This document shows positions 43,901 through 52,139 of a stretch of DNA of 64,000 bases, piece after piece. Positions within the stretch are counted from its first letter, which is position 1; each line of letters begins with the position of its first letter. The translations under genes and the position numbers were made by a program. This DNA comes from Roseburia zhanii (GTDB lineage Bacteria > Bacillota > Clostridia > Lachnospirales > Lachnospiraceae), in the NCBI RefSeq assembly GCF_014287635.1, contig NZ_JACOPH010000006.1:62001-126000 (forward strand), given 5' to 3'. The notes beneath the pieces were generated by a model that saw only the letters and a program-made list of their open reading frames with translations, was not told the DNA's origin and made no database searches.

Positions 43901-45941
43901 ATCCTTCTCCCCATACATTTGGATCTGTACTCCATGTACTTGTCTTTACACCGTTTGTCTTAAAATCTTTCGCTTCACCTTTGGAAAGTTTCTGTAATTC
44001 ACGGAGTTCATGCACCATCTCATCAAGTTTTGCCTTAATCTCTTCATCTCCTGTAGATGCATAGGCAAGAGCTAATGCTGACATATAATGTCCGGTTGAG
44101 TGACCTCTTAACAATCCGCTAGGATCATCCCATCCGCCTAATGGTTCAACATCTTTTATCTTATCTGTCTGTCCGAATGTCTTATAGAAATTGTAAAGCA
44201 TACGCTTATTGTCAAGAAGTTTTAAATAAGCCAGATCACGGTCACGATTCTGCGTCAGGATCGATCCGTCTTCCCCGATCTTATCTAAAGTAATATCTTT
44301 AAGGGCAAAATTCGATGACACTACTGTTTTTGCAGCTTCTTCTTCATCTACAACTGTGACATGTGCTGTGATCTTCCTGATTTCACCAACTAAAGATCCT
44401 TCCACATCAAAATTCCCTGTATTTGCATACTTGTCAGCTTCAATACTTGCCGGCCACACTGCTTTGATCTTATTGACAGAATCATCTGTATAAGTTGCTT
44501 TCACATAATTCGGAAGAGACGGACTATGTCCTTTTAATGTTGTAACATTAATCTCTTCTACATCCTTAAGGCTGACTGACTCTTTTAAAGCAATAACTGT
44601 ATATGCAAACTTTTTCACTACTTTTTCACTGCCGGATGTAACTGTTGCTGTCAATGTACCTGATACATTCTCATTGCCGATTGCCGGACGGGTTACTTTT
44701 GCAACGCTTCCATTTACTACAACAGCATCCTTATCACTTTCCCATGTGATCACAGATCCTTTATCACCTTTTACAGGAAGTGTAAAATCTGTCATGACAG
44801 AAGAGAGGTCTCCGACTGTTTTTTCAAGCTGGGCTGCATCATCTTCTGCGATCTGCTTATCTGTATACATAGGGATAACCTTTACATCAAATTCTTTTGT
44901 ATCGGTTGTTCCATTATATGTGATCGTAGCAGTCAGTTTACCTTCAGCTGCACCGCTGCCTGCTGCCGGACGGGTTACTTTTGCAATTCCGTCTGCTATT
45001 GTGATCGCACTGTTCATGCTTTCCCACGTAATGGCAGATCCATTGACGCCCTTTGCCGGAAGTGTAATATCTTCCGTTACTGCTGTTGTATCACCAAGAT
45101 CTAATGCATCTTTGTCTGCTGCAACAATTCCTGCATCATTTACACTATACATTGCCGCAATCTCATCTGCACTAAGTGCTTTATTATAAATTTTAACCTC
45201 TGCAAATTGTCCTTTTGTCGGATTATCTCCAAACTGACCATATCCGATCAGGTTATTCGTAGTTGCTCCAAGATCATTGACACTGATTTTTGTATCTGTC
45301 GTTTCACCGATCTGTTGTCCGTTTTCATACAGGGACATCTGCGTTCCATCCATAACAACGGTTGTAAGCACCCAGCGGTTCTTATCGAAATTTGTTTTCT
45401 TCTCAACACCGACCTCATTTGACCAGCCACTCTTTGTAATAGCTGCCGCATATCCTTCATGTCCCTTATTTCCTCCGTCAGATAACAGATAGAGATATGA
45501 AGTCGTATCATTACCGATATCCCAGATCCTCTGATATCTGGTATCTGTACTCAGATTTACCCACATACTGATCGTTACTGCATCATTTCCATTTAAAATA
45601 GCATTCGGAAGCTGTAGGTAAGATCCATCTTCTCCGCCCGGAAGTGTTAATGCTTTTACACTGTTTCCATAAATATTAACCGTACTGATCTTGTACGTAC
45701 CTTCTACACTTCCTCCTCCTGCACGTTTTAAAGTTCCGGTATGACCATTACCGGATGCATCTGTGATTTCCGTTGCATAACTGTTCTGCATATCAAAGTC
45801 ATAATACAGAATCAATCCATTTTCCGTTGTATCTGCTTTTACATTTACTCCCCCATATGGGAATACACTTGTAAATACAAATACAAATGCCAACAGAAAT
45901 GCCATTACCTTTTGTACACCATGATCGTGTCGTCTTTTCAT
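40956..45941 (-). CDS. Giant secreted GH127 beta-L-arabinofuranosidase with LamG, Ig-like, FIVAR and LRR-type modules
   Basis: 1661 residues. In order: signal peptide (about 1-36), LamG/concanavalin-like domain (about 40-255), two atrophied Ig-like repeats (each with KGxxGSxITWES and KVTRPAxG), another Ig-like domain, and the GH127 catalytic domain (about 560-1150). Then come a discoidin-like part, a FIVAR helix pair, a PQPTPEPQ linker and the shared C-terminal module. The GH127 zinc and nucleophile cysteines are present: NCETCAAYN (about 882) and FTCCHGTGME (about 957). The enzyme trims L-arabinofuranose from plant or glycoprotein glycans. The start at 45941 has GAAAGGAG upstream. It is monocistronic. 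Confidence 0.88.
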   Translation of the reverse strand: MKRRHDHGVQKVMAFLLAFVFVFTSVFPYGGVNVKADTTENGLILYYDFDMQNSYATEITDASGNGHTGTLKRAGGGSVEGTYKISTVNIYGNSVKALTLPGGEDGSYLQLPNAILNGNDAVTISMWVNLSTDTRYQRIWDIGNDTTSYLYLLSDGGNKGHEGYAAAITKSGWSNEVGVEKKTNFDKNRWVLTTVVMDGTQMSLYENGQQIGETTDTKISVNDLGATTNNLIGYGQFGDNPTKGQFAEVKIYNKALSADEIAAMYSVNDAGIVAADKDALDLGDTTAVTEDITLPAKGVNGSAITWESMNSAITIADGIAKVTRPAAGSGAAEGKLTATITYNGTTDTKEFDVKVIPMYTDKQIAEDDAAQLEKTVGDLSSVMTDFTLPVKGDKGSVITWESDKDAVVVNGSVAKVTRPAIGNENVSGTLTATVTSGSEKVVKKFAYTVIALKESVSLKDVEEINVTTLKGHSPSLPNYVKATYTDDSVNKIKAVWPASIEADKYANTGNFDVEGSLVGEIRKITAHVTVVDEEEAAKTVVSSNFALKDITLDKIGEDGSILTQNRDRDLAYLKLLDNKRMLYNFYKTFGQTDKIKDVEPLGGWDDPSGLLRGHSTGHYMSALALAYASTGDEEIKAKLDEMVHELRELQKLSKGEAKDFKTNGVKTSTWSTDPNVWGEGFISAYSPDQFALLEKYVGYGSADSGIWAPYYTLHKLIAGFLDAYTYTGNEEALTVATGIGKWVCNRLNACSQEQLTKMWDMYIAGEFGGFNESMSQLYMYTGDETFIKGAKLFDNTNFFNKLKNNVDDIAGRHANQHIPQIIGALETYEATVKSGKPEVEYYDIAENFWQMTVSRYAYSIGGVGTGEKFTEPYQQANNIAGTTNCETCAAYNMLKLTKMLNNYDPDDAEYMDYYERTLYNQILASQTPNVTDKKHNGTTYMLPIGPGSTRDYGGDYDSFTCCHGTGMENHVKYQEAAYVKTADTLYVGLYLPSTVTWEDKGVTVKQETNYPSEDTKLTVSAIEGKTPSSFNMKLRVPYWATNGFTVKVNGEVKVQNPEISTYVGLTDIKAGDIIEINMPYTLHLDKTPDKLGSSEVASVMYGPFVMAAEDDNTKWSSLILSNTLSDSIKVSTDSKNGFPVLTAKGYTFRPMFAPEYAKNAYTAYFKVLQVADDGKQWFNVTVNNRTEFNGSITTNAQADMIKEGTDLVITLSPNEGYTVRKLVVNGKEVQDQIKDNVYTVQNVSGDVAVSVSFRPPVMDPQHYEYAASLTFDTLYDYYGSPYDIMKNWEPKSSVDTYNKGRVYRNWYTKGQWSWLQYDWDDKIDINYLNVYWSVNDLNTPTWCDLPEEIRVEYLDDNGEWQKANVNTSYEDSVKLNQYNTISFDTVNTTAIRLNIKTKSAGEAGCVGILRLTAGYQNDIDMAALNATITSAEAKAKKDYTADTWKVFAEALAAAKKVATNTSATQAEVDAANQTLSAAMAGLKMAVTPEPQPQPTPQPQPTPEPQPTPQPQPTPDNQASIKKGDTTTVKGVKYKVTNADKKEVTAYAPKKKTVKSLTISNTVKVNGITCKVVAISDKAFTGMKKLTSVSIPKNVRSIGSKAFYKDSKLKKVKINCTSPKSIGKNAFKGIAKKATIDVPNKQLKTYKRLLKKAKTAGSVKIK

Positions 45942-46069
45942 AACATTTTCTCCTTTCGTTGTTTCTTTGAAATCACCTTTCGATGCATTCAAGAATTCGT
46001 TTTGTATAAATAGTATAACCTCATTCGTCTGATGCCAAAAGTATAAAAAACTACACTGTCTTTCTATTT

Positions 46070-47623
46070 TTAAACTGTCTTTACGATCAAAATCCTCTCT
46101 CCGGCTTTTACATCGGTACCGGTCAGATGGTTCGTTTCCACCAGATCATCTACCGTTGTATGATTTTCTTTTGCAATATGGAACAACCGGTCACCTTCCT
46201 TTACGATATAGCCTACCAGCCCCGGCCGCTGCTGTAATACAGCAAGATCTAACTCACTTTCATTGATATCTGTGATCACCTGTTTTTCCTGCTGTTCAAA
46301 TGCTAACAGATTTAAGCTTACAACTGCTTTGATATCAATATTCCTGCTGTCTGAAAGCACTGTTGTCACCTGTTCGATGCTGCCATCTAAATACACTTTC
46401 ACAGGATGAACTGCTTCCGGCATTTCAATCAGCTGGGAAAATGGCACATATGCCCGTTTTGCCGCTACCGGCATCGCATCATCTGCTGTCATATATAAAA
46501 TCTCTATCGTCAATGTACCTTCCGCTAACAATCCATCTTCTGTGACTGTCGTCTGTTCGATCGCCAGTGTATTTTCATTACTGCATATCTGCAAAATATC
46601 TTCCTGTTCTTCTTCTAATTCAATTTTATCGGACATTCTGCATTTTGCTTCATTTTTGACTAAGAGCCTGTCAAAAACTGCTGTCTGCATATTCGGTTGT
46701 ACCTGCCGGTCTAATGCATAGATATCGGAGATCATTTCTATGTTGGTTTCCCGCCAGAGGCAGATCGTTAAATTCACTACCATTTCTAAAAGAAGATTTC
46801 TTTCTTCTCCGTCCCCATCTAACTCGATTTCAAGATCTGCCTGTGCTAATTCTGTTTTGATCTGATGGATCAACGACTCCTCACAGACATTACATTCTAC
46901 ATTTCCCTGTATCGGAACGGTCGTTTCAAACCATTGCAGCCGTTCTTCGTCCACACCCGAATACAGTACGCAGACAAGTGCTTCTCCACTCACTTCGATC
47001 TCACCATTTTTCAAACGGGTACTCATTCCCCTGAGTTCCACACTGTTCCAGAGAATCTCATCCATATTTGGCTTATTAGAAGAAAGAGATATTTCTTTTC
47101 GGATCCTTAAGGTATCTTTTTTGTCTGTCAGCAATTCCAATGCTTCTAAATTTTCTTTTTCTATCTCGCATCCTGAATCTGCTCCGACTGCCGCAAGCAT
47201 CGATGTATCTTCCGGTCTTTCTGCCTCTGCCTGAAATTCCACTAAGGAACGGATACTTAATTTTCTTGAATTGATGACACTGACGGAAATATCCTCGATC
47301 TTTCCATCTAATTTCACCTGATCTGATTCTCCGATTCCTTCCATTGTAAGGCTTTCCTGAAATGGGATCTCGCCTTTTAAACTGTTGATCTTACGATTAT
47401 CAAGATCTGTCCGATATAAGATCTGAAACTCTAACACCCCTTTAAACCAGACATGCCCTCCGCTTGCATGGACTTCATCAAAGTGCAGACTGCCCCGCTC
47501 CCGTATTACTTTTGTCAGATCCGGTTTGTAATCCGGCAGATTATAATCATCATCCAGTGTGATCTGGTTCAATGCACCGCCAATTTCCCTGTTCCTATGC
47601 AATAACTGTCTTTCTAATTCCAC
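46070..47623 (-). CDS. SPOCS (DUF3794) and LysM protein, SipL-like spore morphogenesis factor
   Basis: 517 residues. It has repeated DUF3794/SPOCS segments (LPDYKPDLTKVIRERGSLHF, then EGIGESDQVKLDGKIEDIS and two later repeats) and a C-terminal LysM (YIVKEGDRLFHIAKENHTTV, about 470-515). This is the plan of SipL, which in Clostridioides difficile binds SpoIVA and places the coat on the forespore. No signal peptide is present, which fits action in the mother cell. It lies downstream of veg but behind a terminator, so a separate, probably sporulation-specific promoter is expected in the 59 bases between. None was identified. Confidence 0.82.
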   Translation of the reverse strand: MELERQLLHRNREIGGALNQITLDDDYNLPDYKPDLTKVIRERGSLHFDEVHASGGHVWFKGVLEFQILYRTDLDNRKINSLKGEIPFQESLTMEGIGESDQVKLDGKIEDISVSVINSRKLSIRSLVEFQAEAERPEDTSMLAAVGADSGCEIEKENLEALELLTDKKDTLRIRKEISLSSNKPNMDEILWNSVELRGMSTRLKNGEIEVSGEALVCVLYSGVDEERLQWFETTVPIQGNVECNVCEESLIHQIKTELAQADLEIELDGDGEERNLLLEMVVNLTICLWRETNIEMISDIYALDRQVQPNMQTAVFDRLLVKNEAKCRMSDKIELEEEQEDILQICSNENTLAIEQTTVTEDGLLAEGTLTIEILYMTADDAMPVAAKRAYVPFSQLIEMPEAVHPVKVYLDGSIEQVTTVLSDSRNIDIKAVVSLNLLAFEQQEKQVITDINESELDLAVLQQRPGLVGYIVKEGDRLFHIAKENHTTVDDLVETNHLTGTDVKAGERILIVKTV

Positions 47624-47671
47624 AAAAAAATCCTCTGTTCTGAATTTGTATATCTTATTCAGAACAGAGGA
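47624..47671 (-). terminator. Terminator of veg
   Basis: A 15-bp perfect stem, TCCTCTGTTCTGAAT (47631-47645) with ATTCAGAACAGAGGA (47657-47671), followed on the minus strand by seven Ts. It runs to the start codon of the next gene. Confidence 0.93.
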
Positions 47672-47682
47672 CTTTTATTCCT

Positions 47683-47925
47683 TTAACAAAGCTTCATTCG
47701 TATATCTCTCGTAATAATATCTGTATAACTAAAGGATAATAACTGCGGAGGATTATCTTCATTCACATCACTTACCAGAATGGTAAATACACTGGGGTAA
47801 GTATCTAAAATAACCCCTTCCTGAATGTCAACTTTATTTCTTCCCCGATCCAGTTGAATCATTACCCTGCTTCCACACTGGCTGTGTACAGATGCACGTA
47901 CCCGGTTGATATCTGCCTGCTGCAT
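47683..47925 (-). CDS. veg: Veg family protein
   Basis: 80 residues, full length for Veg: INRVRASVHSQCGSRVMIQL, RNKVDIQEGVILDTYPSVF and FTILVSDVNE, with the SFSYTDIIT end. In Bacillus subtilis Veg is highly expressed and affects biofilm genes. Its biochemical role is unclear. It has a near-consensus promoter and a strong terminator, so it is transcribed alone at a high level. Confidence 0.95.
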   Translation of the reverse strand: MQQADINRVRASVHSQCGSRVMIQLDRGRNKVDIQEGVILDTYPSVFTILVSDVNEDNPPQLLSFSYTDIITRDIRMKLC

Positions 47926-47987
47926 ACTACTTCCTCCCTTTTCTGTGGCTGCTGATGCATGAGTTGTCTGGTTATTTTAACCGCTTT

Positions 47988-48016
47988 AGTATAGCACATT
48001 GTTAAATTGCCGTCAA
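47988..48016 (-). promoter_or_regulatory. Strong promoter of veg
   Basis: TTGACG (48011-48016), 17 bp, TATACT (47988-47993) on the minus strand. The ATG lies 62 bases downstream with GGAGG before it. Confidence 0.85.
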
Positions 48017-48049
48017 AAGGAAATAAGTACTAATTTTAAACTATTACCA

Positions 48050-48496
48050 TTACTGGAAAATCACATTTTTATCTGTATGTTCAATACGGATCACAATATA
48101 CGGATAACTCGGTGCTGCATTTTTGACTTCATCTTTTGACGGACCTTTCAGATTTGTATGCAATACAACTGCATTCTGCGTCAGGTACAGATCTAAGATC
48201 TGGATACTGTACCCACCGGTTTCCTGTTCTCCATATCCTCTCACAATATACAGATACTTATCATTTTCATAGGTCAGTTTAAAATCCGCACTCTTTTTTT
48301 CCTCTATTTTCTCAGCTAATTCTTTTGGTATCTCATCTTCTATGATCTCATATTCCAAATCCTGTAATCTGTTTCCATCTGTCTTTTCGATCCCACAGCC
48401 AAATAATGTGACAAGTACCGTGATCATTAAAAGTGCAGCCATATACAAAAGCAGCCGACAGCCGGTACTCTCACTCTCTTTTAATACATCTTTCAT
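48050..48496 (-). CDS. Putative lipoprotein with PrcB-like C-terminal domain
   Basis: About 148 residues. The N-terminal hydrophobic stretch ends in VTLFGC, a possible lipobox with Cys near residue 35. A charged helix (EIPKELAEKIEEKKSADFK) follows. The end, YIVRGYGEQETGGYSIQILDLYLTQN with YPYIVIRIEHTDKNVIF, resembles PrcB (protease complex subunit) C-terminal domains. The function is unknown. The ATG at 48496 is preferred (GGAAG seven bases upstream) over the GTG two codons earlier. It diverges from plsC across a 200-base region. Confidence 0.65.
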   Translation of the reverse strand: MKDVLKESESTGCRLLLYMAALLMITVLVTLFGCGIEKTDGNRLQDLEYEIIEDEIPKELAEKIEEKKSADFKLTYENDKYLYIVRGYGEQETGGYSIQILDLYLTQNAVVLHTNLKGPSKDEVKNAAPSYPYIVIRIEHTDKNVIFQ

Positions 48497-48546
48497 TTTC
48501 ACGCTTCCATCAAGTATCTTTTTTCTATTTTATTCAGGAAATGTTG

Positions 48547-48575
48547 TTGTAATTCCAATTTACAGTTAGTATAAT
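48547..48575 (+). promoter_or_regulatory. Promoter of plsC
   Basis: TTGTAA (48547-48552), 17 bp, TATAAT (48570-48575). The transcript has a leader of about 110 bases ending in an eight-codon upstream ORF. Confidence 0.75.
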
Positions 48576-48674
48576 GGAATAATACATGGGTCAAAATCCA
48601 GGAATCGTTCCTGCTTACAGGATAAGGATCCGGAATGACCGGCCCATCCACACATGAATAAGTTATAGAAAGGA

Positions 48675-48698
48675 ATGGATTTTTCCATAACAGCATGA
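48675..48698 (+). CDS. Leader peptide candidate coupled to plsC
   Basis: ATG GAT TTT TCC ATA ACA GCA TGA codes for MDFSITA. AAAGGA lies directly upstream, a few bases closer than usual. Its TGA overlaps the plsC ATG as ATGA. plsC has no ribosome site of its own, so ribosomes ending here could restart on plsC. Confidence 0.4.
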   Translation: MDFSITA

Positions 48699-49441
48699 TA
48701 CGACTGATTTTTGTTATTTTATTTGTAGCTTTATATTTGATCATCGGCATTCCCATCCTCTTTGTGGAATGGCTGGTCTCCAAAAAATTCCGTTATGCGG
48801 CTGATATTTCCCAGCTTCGCATGGTACAGTGGGCTTTCAAAGTCATTCTTGTATTAAGCGGTGTGCATCTTACAGTGATCGGTGAAGAAAATGTTCCGAA
48901 AGATACGCCTGTCCTCTATGTCGGAAATCACAGAAGTTTCTTTGACATCATCATCACCTATGCCAGATGCCCGCGTCTTACCGGATACGTGGCAAAAGAT
49001 TCCATGTTAAAAGTTCCCCTGCTATCGCTCTGGATGAAACGGCTTTACTGCCTGTTTTTAAACCGCAGTGATGTAAAAGAAGGTTTAAAGACCATCTTAA
49101 CCGGTATCGACCAGATCAAGCATGGTATTTCCATGTGTATCTTTCCGGAGGGAACAAGAAGTAAAAACAAAAGTGAAACAGAAATGCTGCCTTTTAAAGA
49201 GGGCAGTTTGAAGATGGCAGAAAAAAGCGGCTGTCCGGTCATTCCAATGGCACTGACCGGAACTGCCGATATTTTAGAAAATCATTTTCCACGTATAAAA
49301 CCGACTCATGTAATCTTAGAATACGGTGAACCGATCTATATCAAAGAGTTATCCAAAGAGGATAAAAAACATATAGGAAACTATACCAGAGAAAAGATCC
49401 TTACGATGCTAGAAAAGCAGTCAACGCTTCCACGATCTTAG
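48695..49441 (+). CDS. plsC: 1-acyl-sn-glycerol-3-phosphate acyltransferase
   Basis: 248 residues. An N-terminal membrane segment (IFVILFVALYLIIGIPILF) precedes the acyltransferase domain with NHRSFFDIII (HX4D catalytic His and Asp) and FPEGTRS (phosphate binding). Later VIPMALTGT is the usual fourth block. It adds the second acyl chain to make phosphatidic acid at the inner membrane. The start has no Shine-Dalgarno sequence. No other start codon in this frame lies nearby, so coupling to the upstream ORF is likely. The last 41 bases overlap the 3' end of murF on the other strand. Confidence 0.93.
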   Translation: MIRLIFVILFVALYLIIGIPILFVEWLVSKKFRYAADISQLRMVQWAFKVILVLSGVHLTVIGEENVPKDTPVLYVGNHRSFFDIIITYARCPRLTGYVAKDSMLKVPLLSLWMKRLYCLFLNRSDVKEGLKTILTGIDQIKHGISMCIFPEGTRSKNKSETEMLPFKEGSLKMAEKSGCPVIPMALTGTADILENHFPRIKPTHVILEYGEPIYIKELSKEDKKHIGNYTREKILTMLEKQSTLPRS

Positions 49442-50774
49442 GAAACTGCATAAAGTGAGATGCTTTGATCAACAAAGTATCTCCTTTTTTTATGTCTTTC
49501 TTTAAGGCTTCTAATAAGTCTTCTTTTGTCGGAAAATAGCGTACCTCTTTTGCACCTGCATCTTTTGCAGCCTGTGCAAGTTCTTTTGACAATTCGCCAG
49601 TGCAGTAGAGTTTATCGATTTGCTTTTCTGCTACATAACTGCCGACATTCGCATGTAACTCTTTTTCGTCTGTTCCTAATTCTCCCATATCACCAAGCAC
49701 AGCGGTCTTTCTTCCTGCCGCCTGACTTAATACATCGATCGATGCACACATTGAGATTGGATTAGCATTGTAACAGTCATCAATGATCGTTACACCATTT
49801 TTTTCGATCAGGTTACTTCTGCCGCTGATCGTTTCAACGGTTGCGATCCCCTTGCATATCATGTCAATATCCATGCCGCATGCATCTCCTACACAGGCTG
49901 CTGCTAACGCATTATAGACATTGTGTTCTCCTGCGATCGGAATGGTCACTTCCCTGCTCTGCTCGTGCAGATGCAGTACCATACGGATGCCTTCCATGCC
50001 AAGCGTGGTAATATCTGTCGCATAAACATCTCCATGTTCCCTGCCGTAAAAAACAGGTTTTCTACCATTCACAGATGTGATCGTGGATAATTTATCATCG
50101 TCACCATTTAAGATTACGATCCCTTCCCCACGCAGATGGTCAAATACTTCTGTCTTTGCTTTTAAAATGCCATCCCTGCTGCCTAGATTCTCTAAATGGC
50201 ATAACCCGATATTTGTGATCACGCAGATATCAGGATTGGCAATCTCTGCTAAACGGTGCATTTCCCCGAAATCAGAAATCCCCATTTCAAGAACTGCGAT
50301 CTCATGTTGTTCAGTAATATCAAAGATTGTAAGCGGAAGTCCGATCTCATTATTAAAATTACCTGCCGTTTTATGTACCGAGAATTTTTCTTTTAATACA
50401 GATGCGATCATTTCTTTTGTGCTGGTCTTACCAACACTTCCGGTAATACCTACCACCTTGATCCCTAATGTCTGGCGGTAAAAAGCAGCGATCTTCCTTA
50501 ATGCATCTAATGTAGACTCTACTAAAATGTATGGAAATTCCGGTGCGTCTAACTCTTTTTCAGAAAGTGTGGCAAGTGCCCCATCTTTAATGACTTCCGG
50601 AATAAAATCATGCCCGTCGACACGTTCTCCCCTGACCGGTATAAACAGACCGCCACGCTTTACCTTCCGGCTGTCAATGGCAATTCCGGTAACTTCGGTA
50701 TTCTTAATATTTTCATCACCGATATAAGTACCTCCACAACATGCTGCAATATTGGCTAATGTCATATTTTTCAT
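49401..50774 (-). CDS. murF: UDP-N-acetylmuramoyl-tripeptide--D-alanyl-D-alanine ligase
   Basis: 457 residues. The P-loop is GITGSVGKTSTKEM (about 109-122). Mur ligase domains follow with HNVYNALAAACVG and the C-terminal IDDCYNANPISMCAS (family DxYNANP) and AVLGDMGELG. It joins D-Ala-D-Ala to the UDP-MurNAc tripeptide in the cytoplasm. It starts 3 bases after ddl, which makes its substrate, so the pair is an operon. Its 3' end overlaps that of plsC by 41 bases with no terminator between. Confidence 0.95.
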   Translation of the reverse strand: MKNMTLANIAACCGGTYIGDENIKNTEVTGIAIDSRKVKRGGLFIPVRGERVDGHDFIPEVIKDGALATLSEKELDAPEFPYILVESTLDALRKIAAFYRQTLGIKVVGITGSVGKTSTKEMIASVLKEKFSVHKTAGNFNNEIGLPLTIFDITEQHEIAVLEMGISDFGEMHRLAEIANPDICVITNIGLCHLENLGSRDGILKAKTEVFDHLRGEGIVILNGDDDKLSTITSVNGRKPVFYGREHGDVYATDITTLGMEGIRMVLHLHEQSREVTIPIAGEHNVYNALAAACVGDACGMDIDMICKGIATVETISGRSNLIEKNGVTIIDDCYNANPISMCASIDVLSQAAGRKTAVLGDMGELGTDEKELHANVGSYVAEKQIDKLYCTGELSKELAQAAKDAGAKEVRYFPTKEDLLEALKKDIKKGDTLLIKASHFMQFPKIVEALTAFLAS

Positions 50775-50777
50775 AAA

Positions 50778-51833
50778 TTATCCCTCGTACTTCTGCAATG
50801 AGATCTTGATCAGTTTCTCACAAAGTTCGTTAAAGTTCATTCCGATCACTCCGGCTTCCTGTGGAAGAAGGCTTGTCGGTGTCATACCCGGCAGCGTATT
50901 TGCCTCTAAACAGTAGATCTTTCCTTCTTTATTTAACAGGAAATCCATTCTCGAATATGTATCTAATCCTAATGCTTCTGCCGCCATCACTGCATATTTC
51001 TGCATTTCTTCGGTGATCTCTTTTGACAATTCTGCCGGACAGGTTTCTACGGTACTGCCTGCTTTGTATTTATTCTTGTAATCATAAAACCCTTCTACCG
51101 GTGCGATCTCAATGATTGGAAGTGCCTGATATTCTAATACACCAACTGAAAATTCCCTGCCTTCGATATATTCTTCTATGATCAGTTCATCTTCCCAATG
51201 GAAGGCTTCGTCTAATGCTGCATGGAACTGTTCTTTTGTACGGACAATAGAAACACCGATACTAGAACCGCCGCAGCAGGGTTTTACAACACATGGCAGG
51301 GATAGACCGGTCTTATCAAAATCATCGGTATGATCTGCCTTTGTCATCTTCATGCCTGTCGGTGTCGGCACACCGTTTTTTTCAAAAAAGATCTTCGCTG
51401 CACCCTTATCCATGGCAAGCGCACTGCTTAAATAACCGCTGCCTGTATACTTGATGCCTAACAGATCAAAAGCTGCCTGAATCTTTCCGTTTTCGCCGTT
51501 TTCTCCATGTAATGCCATAAATACAATATCTGCCATCTGGCACATGGAAATCACATTTGGTCCAAAAAAGCATGCTGACTGATCTTTTCTTGATGCCTTT
51601 ACTTTTGCAAGATCCGGTGCTGTTTCCGGAATTGCAGATACACTCACACTTGCTTCTATGCTGTGTTCAAAAATATCTGAAATATCTTCTTCTGCTTCTT
51701 TATATCCCATAAATACATCTAATAATATGACACGATGTCCATTTTCCCTGAGTGCTTTTGCTACCATATCTCCCGTTTTAAAGGACACATCCCGTTCTGT
51801 GCTGAGTCCTCCGGCTAATACTACTATATCCAT
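50778..51833 (-). CDS. ddl: D-alanine--D-alanine ligase
   Basis: 351 residues of ATP-grasp fold. The opening IVVLAGGLSTERDVSFKTG holds the Glu/Ser that bind the first D-Ala. FMALHGENGENGKIQAAFDL and GIKYTGSGYLSSALAMDK are family motifs, followed by KPCCGGSSIGVSIV and the Mg-binding EANTLPGMTPTSLLP. It makes D-Ala-D-Ala for MurF, encoded 3 bases downstream. A good promoter precedes it. The active-site loop region ends with a Tyr-containing segment (FYDYKNKYKAGS), as in vancomycin-sensitive Ddl. Confidence 0.95.
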   Translation of the reverse strand: MDIVVLAGGLSTERDVSFKTGDMVAKALRENGHRVILLDVFMGYKEAEEDISDIFEHSIEASVSVSAIPETAPDLAKVKASRKDQSACFFGPNVISMCQMADIVFMALHGENGENGKIQAAFDLLGIKYTGSGYLSSALAMDKGAAKIFFEKNGVPTPTGMKMTKADHTDDFDKTGLSLPCVVKPCCGGSSIGVSIVRTKEQFHAALDEAFHWEDELIIEEYIEGREFSVGVLEYQALPIIEIAPVEGFYDYKNKYKAGSTVETCPAELSKEITEEMQKYAVMAAEALGLDTYSRMDFLLNKEGKIYCLEANTLPGMTPTSLLPQEAGVIGMNFNELCEKLIKISLQKYEG

Positions 51834-51869
51834 TGTGATCTCCCATCTGCTATAAGATTTTTTATGTTC

Positions 51870-51898
51870 ATTTTATCCCATTTTATATAAGATGACAA
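51870..51898 (-). promoter_or_regulatory. Promoter of ddl-murF
   Basis: TTGTCA (51893-51898), 17 bp, TAAAAT (51870-51875) on the minus strand, 37 bases before the ATG. Confidence 0.75.
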
Positions 51899-52139
51899 GG
51901 GAGTGGATATGGGATAACACCATTTTCTATATTTTTCATATAATAGCACTTTTTGCATATACTTTATCTTTTTATTCATCAGAAATTGTATTTGTCAAAA
52001 TTTTCTTTTGTTATCCTGCGTTTTCGACATATTTCTTTTTTTACCGAAACTGCATGGTCTTTGATGCAATTATTTCATATACTTTTTTTAGAAATTATTG
52101 TAACTATCAAACATCCTCATAGTTACAGATCATCAAATC
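51899..52139. other. AT-rich gap between the XRE regulator and ddl
   Basis: 241 bases, markedly T-rich on the plus strand. I see no convincing gene, hairpin or terminator in it. Short plus-strand reading frames have no ribosome site and an implausible Phe/Tyr/Ile-rich composition. Confidence 0.5.

Noticed and set aside
45942..45992. Longer N-terminus for the GH127 protein (ATG at 45992)
   Set aside because: The 17 extra residues are charged, precede the signal peptide, and lack a ribosome site; the internal ATG at 45941 has a good one.
48499..48783. 94-codon minus-strand frame across the plsC promoter
   Set aside because: It overlaps the plsC 5' end and promoter, has no ribosome site and no recognisable sequence.
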